From Spirulina sp. DLM2.Bin59 (lineage in GTDB: Bacteria; Cyanobacteriota; Cyanobacteriia; Cyanobacteriales; Spirulinaceae), in assembly GCA_007693875.1 (NCBI GenBank), contig RECT01000264.1, positions 1 through 12,633 of the forward strand: 12,633 nt of DNA. Reading direction: 5' to 3'. This document shows, in pieces, positions 6,365 to 12,633 of the stretch. A model generated the notes under the pieces. The model was not told where the DNA came from, did no database searches, and worked only from the letters and a program-made list of their open reading frames with translations. Position 1 is the stretch's first letter; each line of letters opens with the position of its first letter. The translations under genes and the position numbers were made by a program.

Positions 6365-7147
6365 ATGACTGTAATTCCATCAGCACAACCTATTTTAGGT
6401 ATTGATGCGGCGATCGCCGCCCTCCGGGAAGATGATCACCAAATTCGCTACTATGCAGTTTGGTGGCTGGCTAAACACCAAGTGGACTCTAGCTGGCAAC
6501 TGCTCTGTGAGTTACTGCAAAATGACAGCTACCGCACCGCTGAGGGGGGTTATCCCGTGCGTAGACAGGCTGCCCGTGGATTGGGAACGCTCCGATCCGT
6601 TGAAGCTGTGCCTACACTCATTGATGTCTTAAGTTTTGCGCAGGATTCATACTTACGAGAAGCGGTGATTCAAGCCTTAGCGGCCATTGGCGATCGCCGT
6701 GCGGTTGTGCCCTTGTTACAATTACTCCGTTCTGGGGGTTCCCAACCCTATGAAGCACTGATTGAAGCATTGGGACAGTTGCAGGTGCAAGAATCTCTCG
6801 CTGATGTGAAACCCTTTTTAGAAGATTCCTCAGAGCGGATTCAATGTGCAGCGGCGCGTTATTGTTATCAAATCACTCGGCAATCCCAGTACTTGGAACG
6901 GATTATTCAAAATCTGAACCATGTCAATCCCTATTTACGGTGGGCAGCCGCGTTTGATTTGGGGGCAATTGGGCATCTGGAGGCAGCACAGGCTATTTTA
7001 CAGGCTAACCTAGGCAATAGTCTCAAACTCTTAAATTTGAAGCGCATTATTGAAGCCGTTTTGGATAGCGATCACCCAACTCCTGCCCAAGAAAAAGCTG
7101 TACAAACTCTCTTCACGGCGATGGACGAGCTACTGTTACAACTCTAA
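6365..7147 (+). CDS. pecE: Phycoviolobilin lyase/isomerase subunit PecE
   Basis: 260 residues of HEAT-like repeats, the E/F-type bilin lyase fold. Together with PecF it attaches phycocyanobilin to Cys84 of PecA and isomerises it to phycoviolobilin. The motif RYYAVWWLAKHQV (28-40) is the local form of the YYAAWWL motif reported as needed for lyase activity in PecE, here with Val32 for Ala. Other family marks are GGYPVRRQAARGLG, QPYEALIEALG, IQCAAARYCYQ and NSLKLLNLKRIIEAVL. It resembles PecE more than CpcE because of these stretches and its neighbours. No clear Shine-Dalgarno precedes the ATG, which fits a weakly translated enzyme gene. pecF follows after 60 bp. Confidence 0.93.
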   Translation: MTVIPSAQPILGIDAAIAALREDDHQIRYYAVWWLAKHQVDSSWQLLCELLQNDSYRTAEGGYPVRRQAARGLGTLRSVEAVPTLIDVLSFAQDSYLREAVIQALAAIGDRRAVVPLLQLLRSGGSQPYEALIEALGQLQVQESLADVKPFLEDSSERIQCAAARYCYQITRQSQYLERIIQNLNHVNPYLRWAAAFDLGAIGHLEAAQAILQANLGNSLKLLNLKRIIEAVLDSDHPTPAQEKAVQTLFTAMDELLLQL

Positions 7148-7207
7148 ATCAGTTGTCATACTCTGGTCATCCCATTCAACACCCTGATCATTAAATGTCG
7201 AACAGTT

Positions 7208-7828
7208 ATGCTATCTCCCCATTCCTCACTCATCATTGAGCAGATTCGTAACACAAGCAATACGACTGAAGCCGCCCGTGGGTTAGAAATCTTTATTAAG
7301 CACTATAATCAAGGGGAAATTGAGGCAATTATTCAACTTTTGGATCACCAGCACGCTGGGATTACAGCCCTAATTGCTCGAGTATTAGAGCAGATTGCAC
7401 CAGATAGTGTAGAACCTCTCATCACTGCCTTTGATAATAGTATTGATCATGGACAGCAAGCACGAATTGTGCAAATCTTAGCCAATATTGGCGATGGGCG
7501 GGCTTTACCATTATTGGTTGATATGGTTGGGGTTGAGGTTGCCAATCACTGCCAGGGTAATGTACGCCGAATTGCCGCAAGGGGATTGGGTAAAATATTG
7601 CGATCGCACCCTTTACGACATGATCACTGCTCCCCGGCTATTGATAAACTGATCTGGGCATTACTCCATACCGAAGACTGGGCATTGCGATATGCTGCTG
7701 CTGTTTCTCTCAGCGAAATTGCCACCGATCAAACCATAAGTGCCCTCCAGCAAGCCTTAGCGCAAGAGCGAGATCGCGTCGTGCAACAACGAATTCATCT
7801 TCTCTTATCTCACTCAATTACTCTCTAA
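7208..7828 (+). CDS. pecF: Phycoviolobilin lyase/isomerase subunit PecF
   Basis: 206 residues of HEAT-like repeats, partner of PecE. The decisive mark is NHCQGN (113-118) in VANHCQGNVRRIAARGLGKI. In Mastigocladus PecF, as I recall, the His-Cys pair of this motif is required for the isomerase reaction, and plain lyases such as CpcF lack it. Here it is His114-Cys115, so the enzyme should be isomerase-competent and PecA should carry phycoviolobilin. Further family stretches are ILANIGDGRALPLLVDMV and LRYAAAVSLSEIA. There is no strong ribosome binding site. The cpcL start lies only 13 bp beyond the stop, so the two genes should share a message. Confidence 0.94.
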   Translation: MLSPHSSLIIEQIRNTSNTTEAARGLEIFIKHYNQGEIEAIIQLLDHQHAGITALIARVLEQIAPDSVEPLITAFDNSIDHGQQARIVQILANIGDGRALPLLVDMVGVEVANHCQGNVRRIAARGLGKILRSHPLRHDHCSPAIDKLIWALLHTEDWALRYAAAVSLSEIATDQTISALQQALAQERDRVVQQRIHLLLSHSITL

Positions 7829-7841
7829 ACTTCCCAAAGCA

Positions 7842-8582
7842 ATGACTATTCCTTTTCTGACTTATACCCCTTCCACCCAAAATCAACGGGTCAATGGATT
7901 TGAGATTGCCGGAGATGAAACCCCTAAAATTTATACGATCCATGATTTACGCAATCCATCTGAAATGGATATGCTAATTCAGGCAGCCTATCGACAGATT
8001 TATCATGAACAACAATGCCTTACTTATCACCGCCAAATTGTCCTAGAATCACAACTAAAAACTTTTCAAATTACCGTTCGAGATTTTATCCGTGGATTAG
8101 TTTTGTCAGATTCATTTCGACGATTAAACTATGAAGTAAATAATAATTACCGATTTGTTGAAATGGTCGTCCAGCGTGTTTTAGGTCGTTCAGTATATAA
8201 CAACCGAGAAACCCTTGCCTGGTCAATTGTTCTGGCAACGAAGGGATTAAATGGCTTTATTGACACGCTGATGAATACAGAAGAGTATCTCGATCAGTTT
8301 GGTGATTATACGGTTCCCTATCAGCGACGGCGTATTTTACCCCAACGGACTCAAGGCGAGTTGCCCTTCGCCCGGATGTCTCGTTATGGTTTAGATTATC
8401 GCAATCAACTCCCTAAACCCTCCGTACCCACAGGTTTATTTGATAAGTCTGAGCAGTTTGAATTTAAGGTCTTTATGGATCGGGCAGATTTATCGAGAGC
8501 ATTTGCAGTCTTGATGATCGCCGTAGTGCTCATTGTTATGTTGCTACTTTTTTCAGAGGCAAATCGGATTTTCTTCGTTTAA
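7842..8582 (+). CDS. cpcL: Rod-membrane linker CpcL (CpcG2 type)
   Basis: 246 residues. The N-terminal 190 residues are a CpcG linker domain: MTIPFLTYTPSTQNQRVNG, MDMLIQAAYRQIYHEQQ, ITVRDFIRGLVLSDSFRRLNYEVNNNYRFVEM, GDYTVPYQRRRILPQRTQGELPFARM. Ordinary rod-core linkers (CpcG1) lack a hydrophobic tail. Here residues 221-238 (FAVLMIAVVLIVMLLLF) form a membrane segment, followed by a short end. That is the mark of CpcL, which tethers core-less, rod-shaped phycobilisomes to the thylakoid membrane and passes energy mainly to photosystem I. Its place 13 bp behind pecF ties PEC synthesis to rod-type phycobilisomes under one promoter. Confidence 0.93.
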   Translation: MTIPFLTYTPSTQNQRVNGFEIAGDETPKIYTIHDLRNPSEMDMLIQAAYRQIYHEQQCLTYHRQIVLESQLKTFQITVRDFIRGLVLSDSFRRLNYEVNNNYRFVEMVVQRVLGRSVYNNRETLAWSIVLATKGLNGFIDTLMNTEEYLDQFGDYTVPYQRRRILPQRTQGELPFARMSRYGLDYRNQLPKPSVPTGLFDKSEQFEFKVFMDRADLSRAFAVLMIAVVLIVMLLLFSEANRIFFV

Positions 8583-8584
8583 AA

Positions 8585-8613
8585 TTGGTATCATCAGGAA
8601 TGAACTCTATAAT
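8585..8613 (+). promoter_or_regulatory. Sigma-70-type promoter for the ccaS-like kinase
   Basis: TTGGTA (8585-8590), exactly 17 bp, then a perfect TATAAT (8608-8613), 32 bp ahead of the kinase start and just behind the cpcL stop. An inverted repeat, GAACTC (8602-8607) and GAGTTC (8622-8627), frames the -10 and the expected start site and could be an operator. The promoter would let the sensor be made independently of the light-controlled operon. Confidence 0.6.
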
Positions 8614-8645
8614 CAAGATTGGAGTTCTAACACTACCCAACTAAA

Positions 8646-11369
8646 ATGCGATTTAGTCAGATCAGTCTACCCCTCAGTTCCTTAGTTCCTCTTGATTTTT
8701 TGGGGCTAGGAATTGGGGCGTTTTTACTGGCAACTCTAATCATTTATTGGGTAGTCTCCCGGCAAATTAACGAAAGGCGACGGATAGAGCGCACATTACA
8801 GCAACAAACAGAACGAGAGCGCCTGGTTAACCAAATTGCCCAGCAGATCCGGCGATCGCTGGACTTGGATCAAGTTCTGGCGACAACTGTTGCAGAAGTT
8901 AAACAGTTTTTAGAAGTGGATCGGGTATTAATCTATCGAATCTGGGAAGACGGTACAGGTAGCACAGTGACTGAAACCGTATCCCCACAGTACAGGGCAA
9001 TTTTAGGACAAACCTTCCCCGAAGAAGTTTTTCCAAAAGAGTATCATCATGCCTACACATTGGGAAAAACGCGGACAATTGAAAATATTCGCCAATTTGA
9101 TGTAGAACGTTGCCTAGCGGAGTTTTTAGAACAGTTTGCTGTCAAAGCAAAATTGGTGGTACCAATTCTCCAGGAAAGACTTGAGCAAGAAAAAGATAAT
9201 CATTCGCCAGAATCACGCCAGGAACTACAGTATATTGCTGCATCTGGAACCACCCAGCCATATTTGTGGGGATTGTTGATTGCTCATCAATGTAATCAAC
9301 CGCGACGGTGGCATTTTTGGGAAGTAGAGTTAATGCAGCAACTATCAACGCAGGTGGCGATCGCCATTCAGCAATCTGAACTCTACGAGCAGTTGCAATA
9401 TCTCAATATTGATTTAGAAAATCGAGTTCAACAACGTACCCAAGAGTTAGCCCATTCTAATACACTACTACAAGCAGAAGTGATTGAGCGAAAGCAAACT
9501 GAGGTTGCTTTGCGCCATACAAATCAGACTCTACAGTCTCTCATTAATGCTTCCCCTCGGGCAATTTTTACCGTAGATTTAGACAACTATATTAAGGTTT
9601 GGAATCCAGCCGCTGAGCATATTTTTGGTTGGACGGAAGCAGAGCTTTTAGATCAGCTCAATCCTATTTTGCCAGATGATTTAGAAGAATACAAAGCAAT
9701 TAAGCAAAATGTAATCGCAGGCATTACCCCGCCTAGCTTGGAAATTCGACGACCGAAAAAAGATGGCACTGTGATTGAAATTGTTTTTTCGGCTGCGCCG
9801 CTACGGGATGCTTGTGAAATAATTAATGGCATTGTCGTTGTTGTAGCTGACATTACGGAACAAAAACGTCAGGCAGAGCAGGTTAGATTACTTCAGTCTG
9901 TTGTTGTCAATACTAATGATGCTGTCTTAATTACAGAAGCCGAGCCAATTGATGAGCCGGGGCCCAAAATCTTGTATGCCAATAAAGCGTTTACCGAAAC
10001 GACGGGTTACTCTCTAGAAGAAGTGGTCGGGAAAACTCCGCGCATTTTGCAAGGTCCTAAAACAGATCGAGCCGCTCTGGACAAGGTTCGCATTGCGCTA
10101 TCACAATGGCAACCTGTCACAGCAGAGCTGATCAACTATCATAAAGATGGCTCGGAGTTTTGGGTTGAAATTAGTATTGTTCCAGTGGCAGATCGTGAAG
10201 GGCATTATACCCATTGGATTGCTGTACAACGAAACATCACTGAACGTAAACAAATTGAAAAAGCCTTGCGTTGTAGTGAAGAGCGGTATCGATCGCTGAT
10301 TGAAAATGCCCTGGATATCGTAACCATTTTGTCAGGAGATGGCACAATTCAATATATTAGTCCTTCTGTTGAAAAAATTTTGGGTTACTCACCCTCTAGT
10401 TTGATTGGTGAAAACTTTTTTAAGCTTATTGATTCTGATCATTTTGTGACAGCCTGCCATCGGCTAACAAATATAAATGAGGAGCCAGAGGTAGCTTTGC
10501 CTATTGAATTTTCCTGTAGTCATAAGGATGGTTCTCGGCGAACATTGGAAGCGATAATTCAAGGGTTTACTAATGGTTCTGAATCTACTCAAATTATTGT
10601 TAATTCTCGTGATATTACAGAACGAAAGCGTTTACTTGAACTGCACACAGCCTTAGAACATGAAAAAGAACTGGGTATCTTGAAAGCTCGATTTTTTTCG
10701 ATGGCATCTCATGAATTTCGGACACCCTTGAGTACCGCTCTAGCTGCTGCTCAAATTTTGCAAAACTCGCCTCAAACCTGGCAAGATGCTGAGAAGCGAT
10801 CACGTAATTTGGGGCGAATTCAAGATGCGGTTAAAAATATGGTACAGCTTCTTGATGATATTTTGACAATTAATCGGGCAGAGGCAGGTAGATTAGAATT
10901 TAATCCTCAATGGCTAGATTTGGAACAGTTTTGCCGTAACTTTATAGATGAGATTTTTTTGGGAGATGCATCTAATCATATTTTAGAATTTCGCTGTGAA
11001 GGATTATGGCGGATTGTTTATTTTGATCAAAAAACACTGCGCTCTGTATTGGGAAATGTTCTTTCTAATGCCATTAAATATTCACCTAAAAATACCAAGA
11101 TTACATTTCTTTTAAGGTTTGATCCATGTAGTTCAACTATTCAGGTTTCTGATCAAGGGATTGGTATTTTAGTTCCGGATCAGCAGCAATTATTTGAGCC
11201 GTTTCATCGGGGTAGAAATGTTCGCAATATTCCCGGTACAGGATTAGGGCTAGTGGTTGTCAAAAAATGTGTTGACTTGCACGAGGGTAATCTCACGGTG
11301 TTTAGTGATGTCAACAAGGGCACAACTGTGACAATTGTTCTTCCTCACCTCAATCCAGCACGGCAGTGA
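8646..11369 (+). CDS. ccaS: CcaS-like cyanobacteriochrome sensor histidine kinase
   Basis: 907 residues: one membrane segment (about 12-37), a bilin-type GAF (about 58-245), a coiled coil (246-295), three PAS domains (about 296-405, 415-535, 545-660), HisKA with His689 in SHEFRTPL, and an ATPase with N box (Asn804, Asn808), DQGIG (836-840) and GTGLGL (864-869). The GAF has the cyanobacteriochrome pattern VKAKLVVPIL and LWGLLIAHQC (His214), with candidate bilin-binding Cys156 at the usual place. The next residue is Leu157 where most have His. No DXCF cysteine is present (EEVF at 126-129). The second PAS reads GKTPRILQGPKTD, LOV-like but with Pro for the photoactive Cys. Synechocystis CcaS, as I recall, has two PAS domains, so this one is longer. 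Its place beside pec-cpcL and the CcaR-like regulator supports green/red sensing. Spectral type cannot be read from the sequence. Confidence 0.85.
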   Translation: MRFSQISLPLSSLVPLDFLGLGIGAFLLATLIIYWVVSRQINERRRIERTLQQQTERERLVNQIAQQIRRSLDLDQVLATTVAEVKQFLEVDRVLIYRIWEDGTGSTVTETVSPQYRAILGQTFPEEVFPKEYHHAYTLGKTRTIENIRQFDVERCLAEFLEQFAVKAKLVVPILQERLEQEKDNHSPESRQELQYIAASGTTQPYLWGLLIAHQCNQPRRWHFWEVELMQQLSTQVAIAIQQSELYEQLQYLNIDLENRVQQRTQELAHSNTLLQAEVIERKQTEVALRHTNQTLQSLINASPRAIFTVDLDNYIKVWNPAAEHIFGWTEAELLDQLNPILPDDLEEYKAIKQNVIAGITPPSLEIRRPKKDGTVIEIVFSAAPLRDACEIINGIVVVVADITEQKRQAEQVRLLQSVVVNTNDAVLITEAEPIDEPGPKILYANKAFTETTGYSLEEVVGKTPRILQGPKTDRAALDKVRIALSQWQPVTAELINYHKDGSEFWVEISIVPVADREGHYTHWIAVQRNITERKQIEKALRCSEERYRSLIENALDIVTILSGDGTIQYISPSVEKILGYSPSSLIGENFFKLIDSDHFVTACHRLTNINEEPEVALPIEFSCSHKDGSRRTLEAIIQGFTNGSESTQIIVNSRDITERKRLLELHTALEHEKELGILKARFFSMASHEFRTPLSTALAAAQILQNSPQTWQDAEKRSRNLGRIQDAVKNMVQLLDDILTINRAEAGRLEFNPQWLDLEQFCRNFIDEIFLGDASNHILEFRCEGLWRIVYFDQKTLRSVLGNVLSNAIKYSPKNTKITFLLRFDPCSSTIQVSDQGIGILVPDQQQLFEPFHRGRNVRNIPGTGLGLVVVKKCVDLHEGNLTVFSDVNKGTTVTIVLPHLNPARQ

Positions 11370-11437
11370 GATTTTGGTGGTTAGCGTATTTTGTTGATCT
11401 ATTCCCCCATTTAGATTTACGCATTACTCCTGTAAAA

Positions 11438-11797
11438 ATGCCCCGTACCATTGTCACTGATGTTTGTGAAAGGGTGGCGGACTGCGTTGCCGCTTGCCCT
11501 TTGGCCTGCATCCATCCGAGCCTGGGTAAAAACACCCTGGGAACCGATTGGTATTGGATTGATTTTCAAGCCTGCATTGATTGTGCCATCCGTTTACAGG
11601 TCTGTCCGGTGATGGGGGCGATCATCCCGGAGGATCGCCCTGATAGGTTTTGGCCCCAAGGGCGGGTAAGGCTACGGCGGAATTTGCGCTTCAGGGTAGT
11701 GAGGTTAAAGGGGGAGGGCATTGTTAAAACGCTTGAAGGGTTGAGATCGTCCTATTTTGTTCTGGGATGCAACTCGAAAGCAAGATCGGCACGATAA
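11438..11797 (+). CDS. Bacterial-type ferredoxin-like ORF with lost cysteine and alien tail (probable decaying gene)
   Basis: From the ATG at 11438 the ORF reads MPRTIVTDVCERVADCVAAC, the start of a family of short cyanobacterial two-cluster Fe-S ferredoxins (electron carriers). An upstream in-frame start at 11366 overlaps ccaS and lacks homology. Cluster cysteines 10, 16, 20 and 24 are present. The second motif reads CIDCAIRLQVCP: Cys46, Cys49 and Cys56 remain, but the cysteine expected at 52 (family form CIDCGICLQVCP, from memory) is Arg, one base change from TGT. Gly to Arg at 12 and Glu to Met at 59 are further unusual changes. Conserved sequence stops at PEDRPD (64-69). The remaining 50 residues are antisense translation of a CHASE2-kinase relic and later spacer. 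One cluster is probably lost, so the gene looks like a decaying or repurposed paralogue. It starts 68 bp after ccaS. Confidence 0.6.
   Translation: MPRTIVTDVCERVADCVAACPLACIHPSLGKNTLGTDWYWIDFQACIDCAIRLQVCPVMGAIIPEDRPDRFWPQGRVRLRRNLRFRVVRLKGEGIVKTLEGLRSSYFVLGCNSKARSAR
11645..11721 (-). pseudogene. Relic of a CHASE2 kinase 5' end (right copy of the direct repeat)
   Basis: Read on the minus strand from ATG at 11721 it gives MPSPFNLTTLKRKFRRSLTR then PWGQN, matching the start of the CHASE2 kinase (MPSPLTNLGRKFRHSLTR then PWGQN). After this the frame departs from any CHASE2 sequence and runs into the ferredoxin ORF. The 29 bases 11645-11673 are identical to 2919-2947. The remainder differs by 9 substitutions and an in-frame 6-base indel, as expected of a coding paralogue or old duplicate. 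The match starts at the very codon after the last conserved ferredoxin residue. Confidence 0.75.
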
Positions 11798-11843
11798 AAA
11801 CAGACATCAAACGAACTACTGCTGATTGTTAAGCATGATCCCC

Positions 11844-12089
11844 TTATTTCGCTGCCGTTAACAGTTCTGAGAGTGTTTGGGCGGCCCCATGGGCATCATA
11901 GGGCGACCAGACAACCGCATCAGTGGCTTCTAACTGGTTTAATAATAGGTTTTCTTGGGCTTGGGTTTCAGGTGTTTGTAATTCATAGCCTTCTTCTTTC
12001 GCAACTGCGAGCAGAAGGAAATGAATTAAGCGCAGCTTATCTTGAGCAGAAAGCTGATTAACAATGGGCAATAATTCAGTGAGGGGCAT
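11844..12089 (-). CDS. Small conserved hypothetical protein (possible antitoxin-like)
   Basis: 81 residues, MPLTELLPIVNQLSAQDKLRLIHFLL through EATDAVVWSPYDAHGAAQTLSELL. The layout, an N-terminal helix with LPIVNQLSAQDKLRLI, a variable acidic middle and a C-terminal (V/I)WSPYDAxxAAxTL, is one I recall from many small cyanobacterial proteins, often beside toxin genes, but I cannot name a function. The ORF is soluble, with no membrane segment. No Shine-Dalgarno is obvious and no intact toxin gene is seen on either side. It could be an orphan antitoxin or a solitary hypothetical gene. The plus-strand ORF across it has no such pattern. Confidence 0.55.
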   Translation of the reverse strand: MPLTELLPIVNQLSAQDKLRLIHFLLLAVAKEEGYELQTPETQAQENLLLNQLEATDAVVWSPYDAHGAAQTLSELLTAAK

Positions 12090-12171
12090 AACTGTTTAAA
12101 AAATGTTGAGTATTTTGATGAAATGTTTAATCGCACCTGAGAAATTCTATTTTAGAATATTATTTGCCGTG

Positions 12172-12336
12172 CTAAAAAATACTGGACTTTTTAATGATTT
12201 CATGGGCTAGCAAGAGGTTGTCATCGTGATCAATATGTTATGGATCTTGATTACCATGAATATTGTTATGGTACACAACAACAGTATTAAATTGGGTGAC
12301 AGCACGGCGCGGGTGATAAATGAGATAGCCACTCAT
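12172..12336 (-). pseudogene. Possible broken small ORF with one in-frame TAA
   Basis: On the minus strand an ORF starts at 12336 with MSGYLIYHPRRAVTQFNTVV and ends after 32 residues in TAA (12238-12240). The same frame continues beyond the stop with a protein-like stretch HIDHDDNLLLAHEIIKKSSI to a TAG at 12172-12174. It could be a remnant gene downstream of nothing, or chance in AT-rich DNA. I do not recognise the family. Confidence 0.2.
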
Positions 12337-12578
12337 ATTAAATTTTTCATAAATTGTACACAACCCAGCTATTGATAAGTACAGTTATCTTTGTCATGGT
12401 AACAGCCCCTGTCCTGTGAAAGCAACAATGATCCGCTGATAGATCGCGACCGTTTTTCCGAAGATAGTCATTTATGAAGATCATTTGGGCGCAAATGTTG
12501 CAACTGGCGGATCAGAGCGATGTCGGGCTGGGGAAATGTTGCGGTGGATTGCGGGGGGGCGTTGCCTTGGCCGGGGGG

Positions 12579-12587
12579 TGATAGAAT
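12579..12587 (+). promoter_or_regulatory. Extended -10 promoter reading out of the window
   Basis: TGATAGAAT: TG (12579-12580), one base, then TAGAAT (12582-12587), five of six bases of the -10 consensus. No good -35 lies 16-18 bp upstream (TTGCCT at 12562 is 14 bp away). A start near 12594 would leave about 40 nt of leader in the window, ending TTTAGAGAGACACC, with the gene presumably just beyond. Confidence 0.35.
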
Positions 12588-12633
12588 TGCAGTCTAATCT
12601 TTGTTGATGCTTACCTCACTTTAGAGAGACACC

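Larger units (their letters stand above)
12090..12633. other. Intergenic stretch without a convincing gene
   Basis: 544 bp. It holds a possible broken minus-strand ORF (12172-12336) and, near the right end, a good extended -10 (12579-12587) probably serving a gene beyond the window. A plus-strand ORF of 35 codons (12474-12581) has no recognisable features. No tRNA, terminator, IS end or CRISPR repeat is visible. The base composition changes from AT-rich (12100-12400) to GC-rich (12490-12580). Confidence 0.5.

Noticed and set aside
10029..10068. LOV blue-light domain in the second PAS of the kinase
   Set aside because: The flavin-binding Cys of the LOV motif is Pro here, so a photoactive LOV cannot be supported.
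11366..11437. Earlier start for the ferredoxin-like ORF
   Set aside because: It overlaps the ccaS stop and adds residues foreign to the family; MPRTIVTDVC at 11438 is the family start.
12474..12581. 35-codon plus-strand ORF near the right end
   Set aside because: Gly-rich low-complexity tail, no ribosome binding site, no recognisable family.
1..12633. Insertion sequences, CRISPR arrays, tRNA or rRNA genes, prophage genes
   Set aside because: No transposase or integrase reading frame, no regularly spaced repeats and no RNA gene cloverleaf was seen; the only long repeat is the kinase 5' end pair.

Overview
The window is cyanobacterial. It carries phycobilisome genes, a candidate cyanobacteriochrome, a CHASE2 sensor kinase, and 13 copies of the palindrome GCGATCGC (HIP1), which is over-represented in many cyanobacteria. 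Having phycoerythrocyanin (pec) genes without adjacent phycocyanin (cpc) genes, plus a CcaS/CcaR-like pair, recalls Leptolyngbya-type filamentous strains. The species cannot be fixed from this sequence.

Layout. Positions 1-810 (+) hold the 3' part of a DUF697-type GTPase. It runs tail to tail into, and overlaps by 68 bp, a CHASE2 sensor histidine kinase (743-2989, -). Next, on the minus strand, is an OmpR-family response regulator closely resembling CcaR (3091-3768). A 387-bp divergent control region follows, holding two sets of CTTTAC-type repeats. One set is a tandem pair matching the CcaR G-box as I remember it. Rightward of it lie pecB, pecA, pecC, pecE, pecF and cpcL (4156-8582): the phycoerythrocyanin subunits, their rod linker, the two-subunit phycoviolobilin lyase/isomerase, and a rod linker with a hydrophobic C-terminal tail (CpcL/CpcG2 type). 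Behind its own promoter follows a membrane-anchored GAF-PAS-PAS-PAS histidine kinase (8646-11369), the likely CcaS. The right end holds a ferredoxin-like ORF with a lost cluster cysteine and an alien tail, a relic of a CHASE2-kinase 5' end, a small hypothetical gene, and about 540 bp without a convincing gene.

How it works together (inference). The kinase would sense green/red light and control CcaR. CcaR would act at the divergent repeats to raise the pec-cpcL operon. That adds yellow-green-absorbing PEC to the rods and makes rod-shaped, membrane-tethered phycobilisomes. From memory, this matches the CA7/CA0 chromatic acclimation clusters reported for Leptolyngbya sp. PCC 6406 (Hirose and colleagues, about 2019), so the system class is described.

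The most unusual structural feature is a direct repeat, the 5' end of the CHASE2 kinase gene, at 2919-2989 and again at 11645-11721. It brackets the whole ccaR-pec-cpcL-ccaS block. The right copy starts exactly where the conserved ferredoxin sequence stops. This suggests a cassette boundary or recombination scar. By eye, the block (especially ccaS) is more AT-rich than the left flank.
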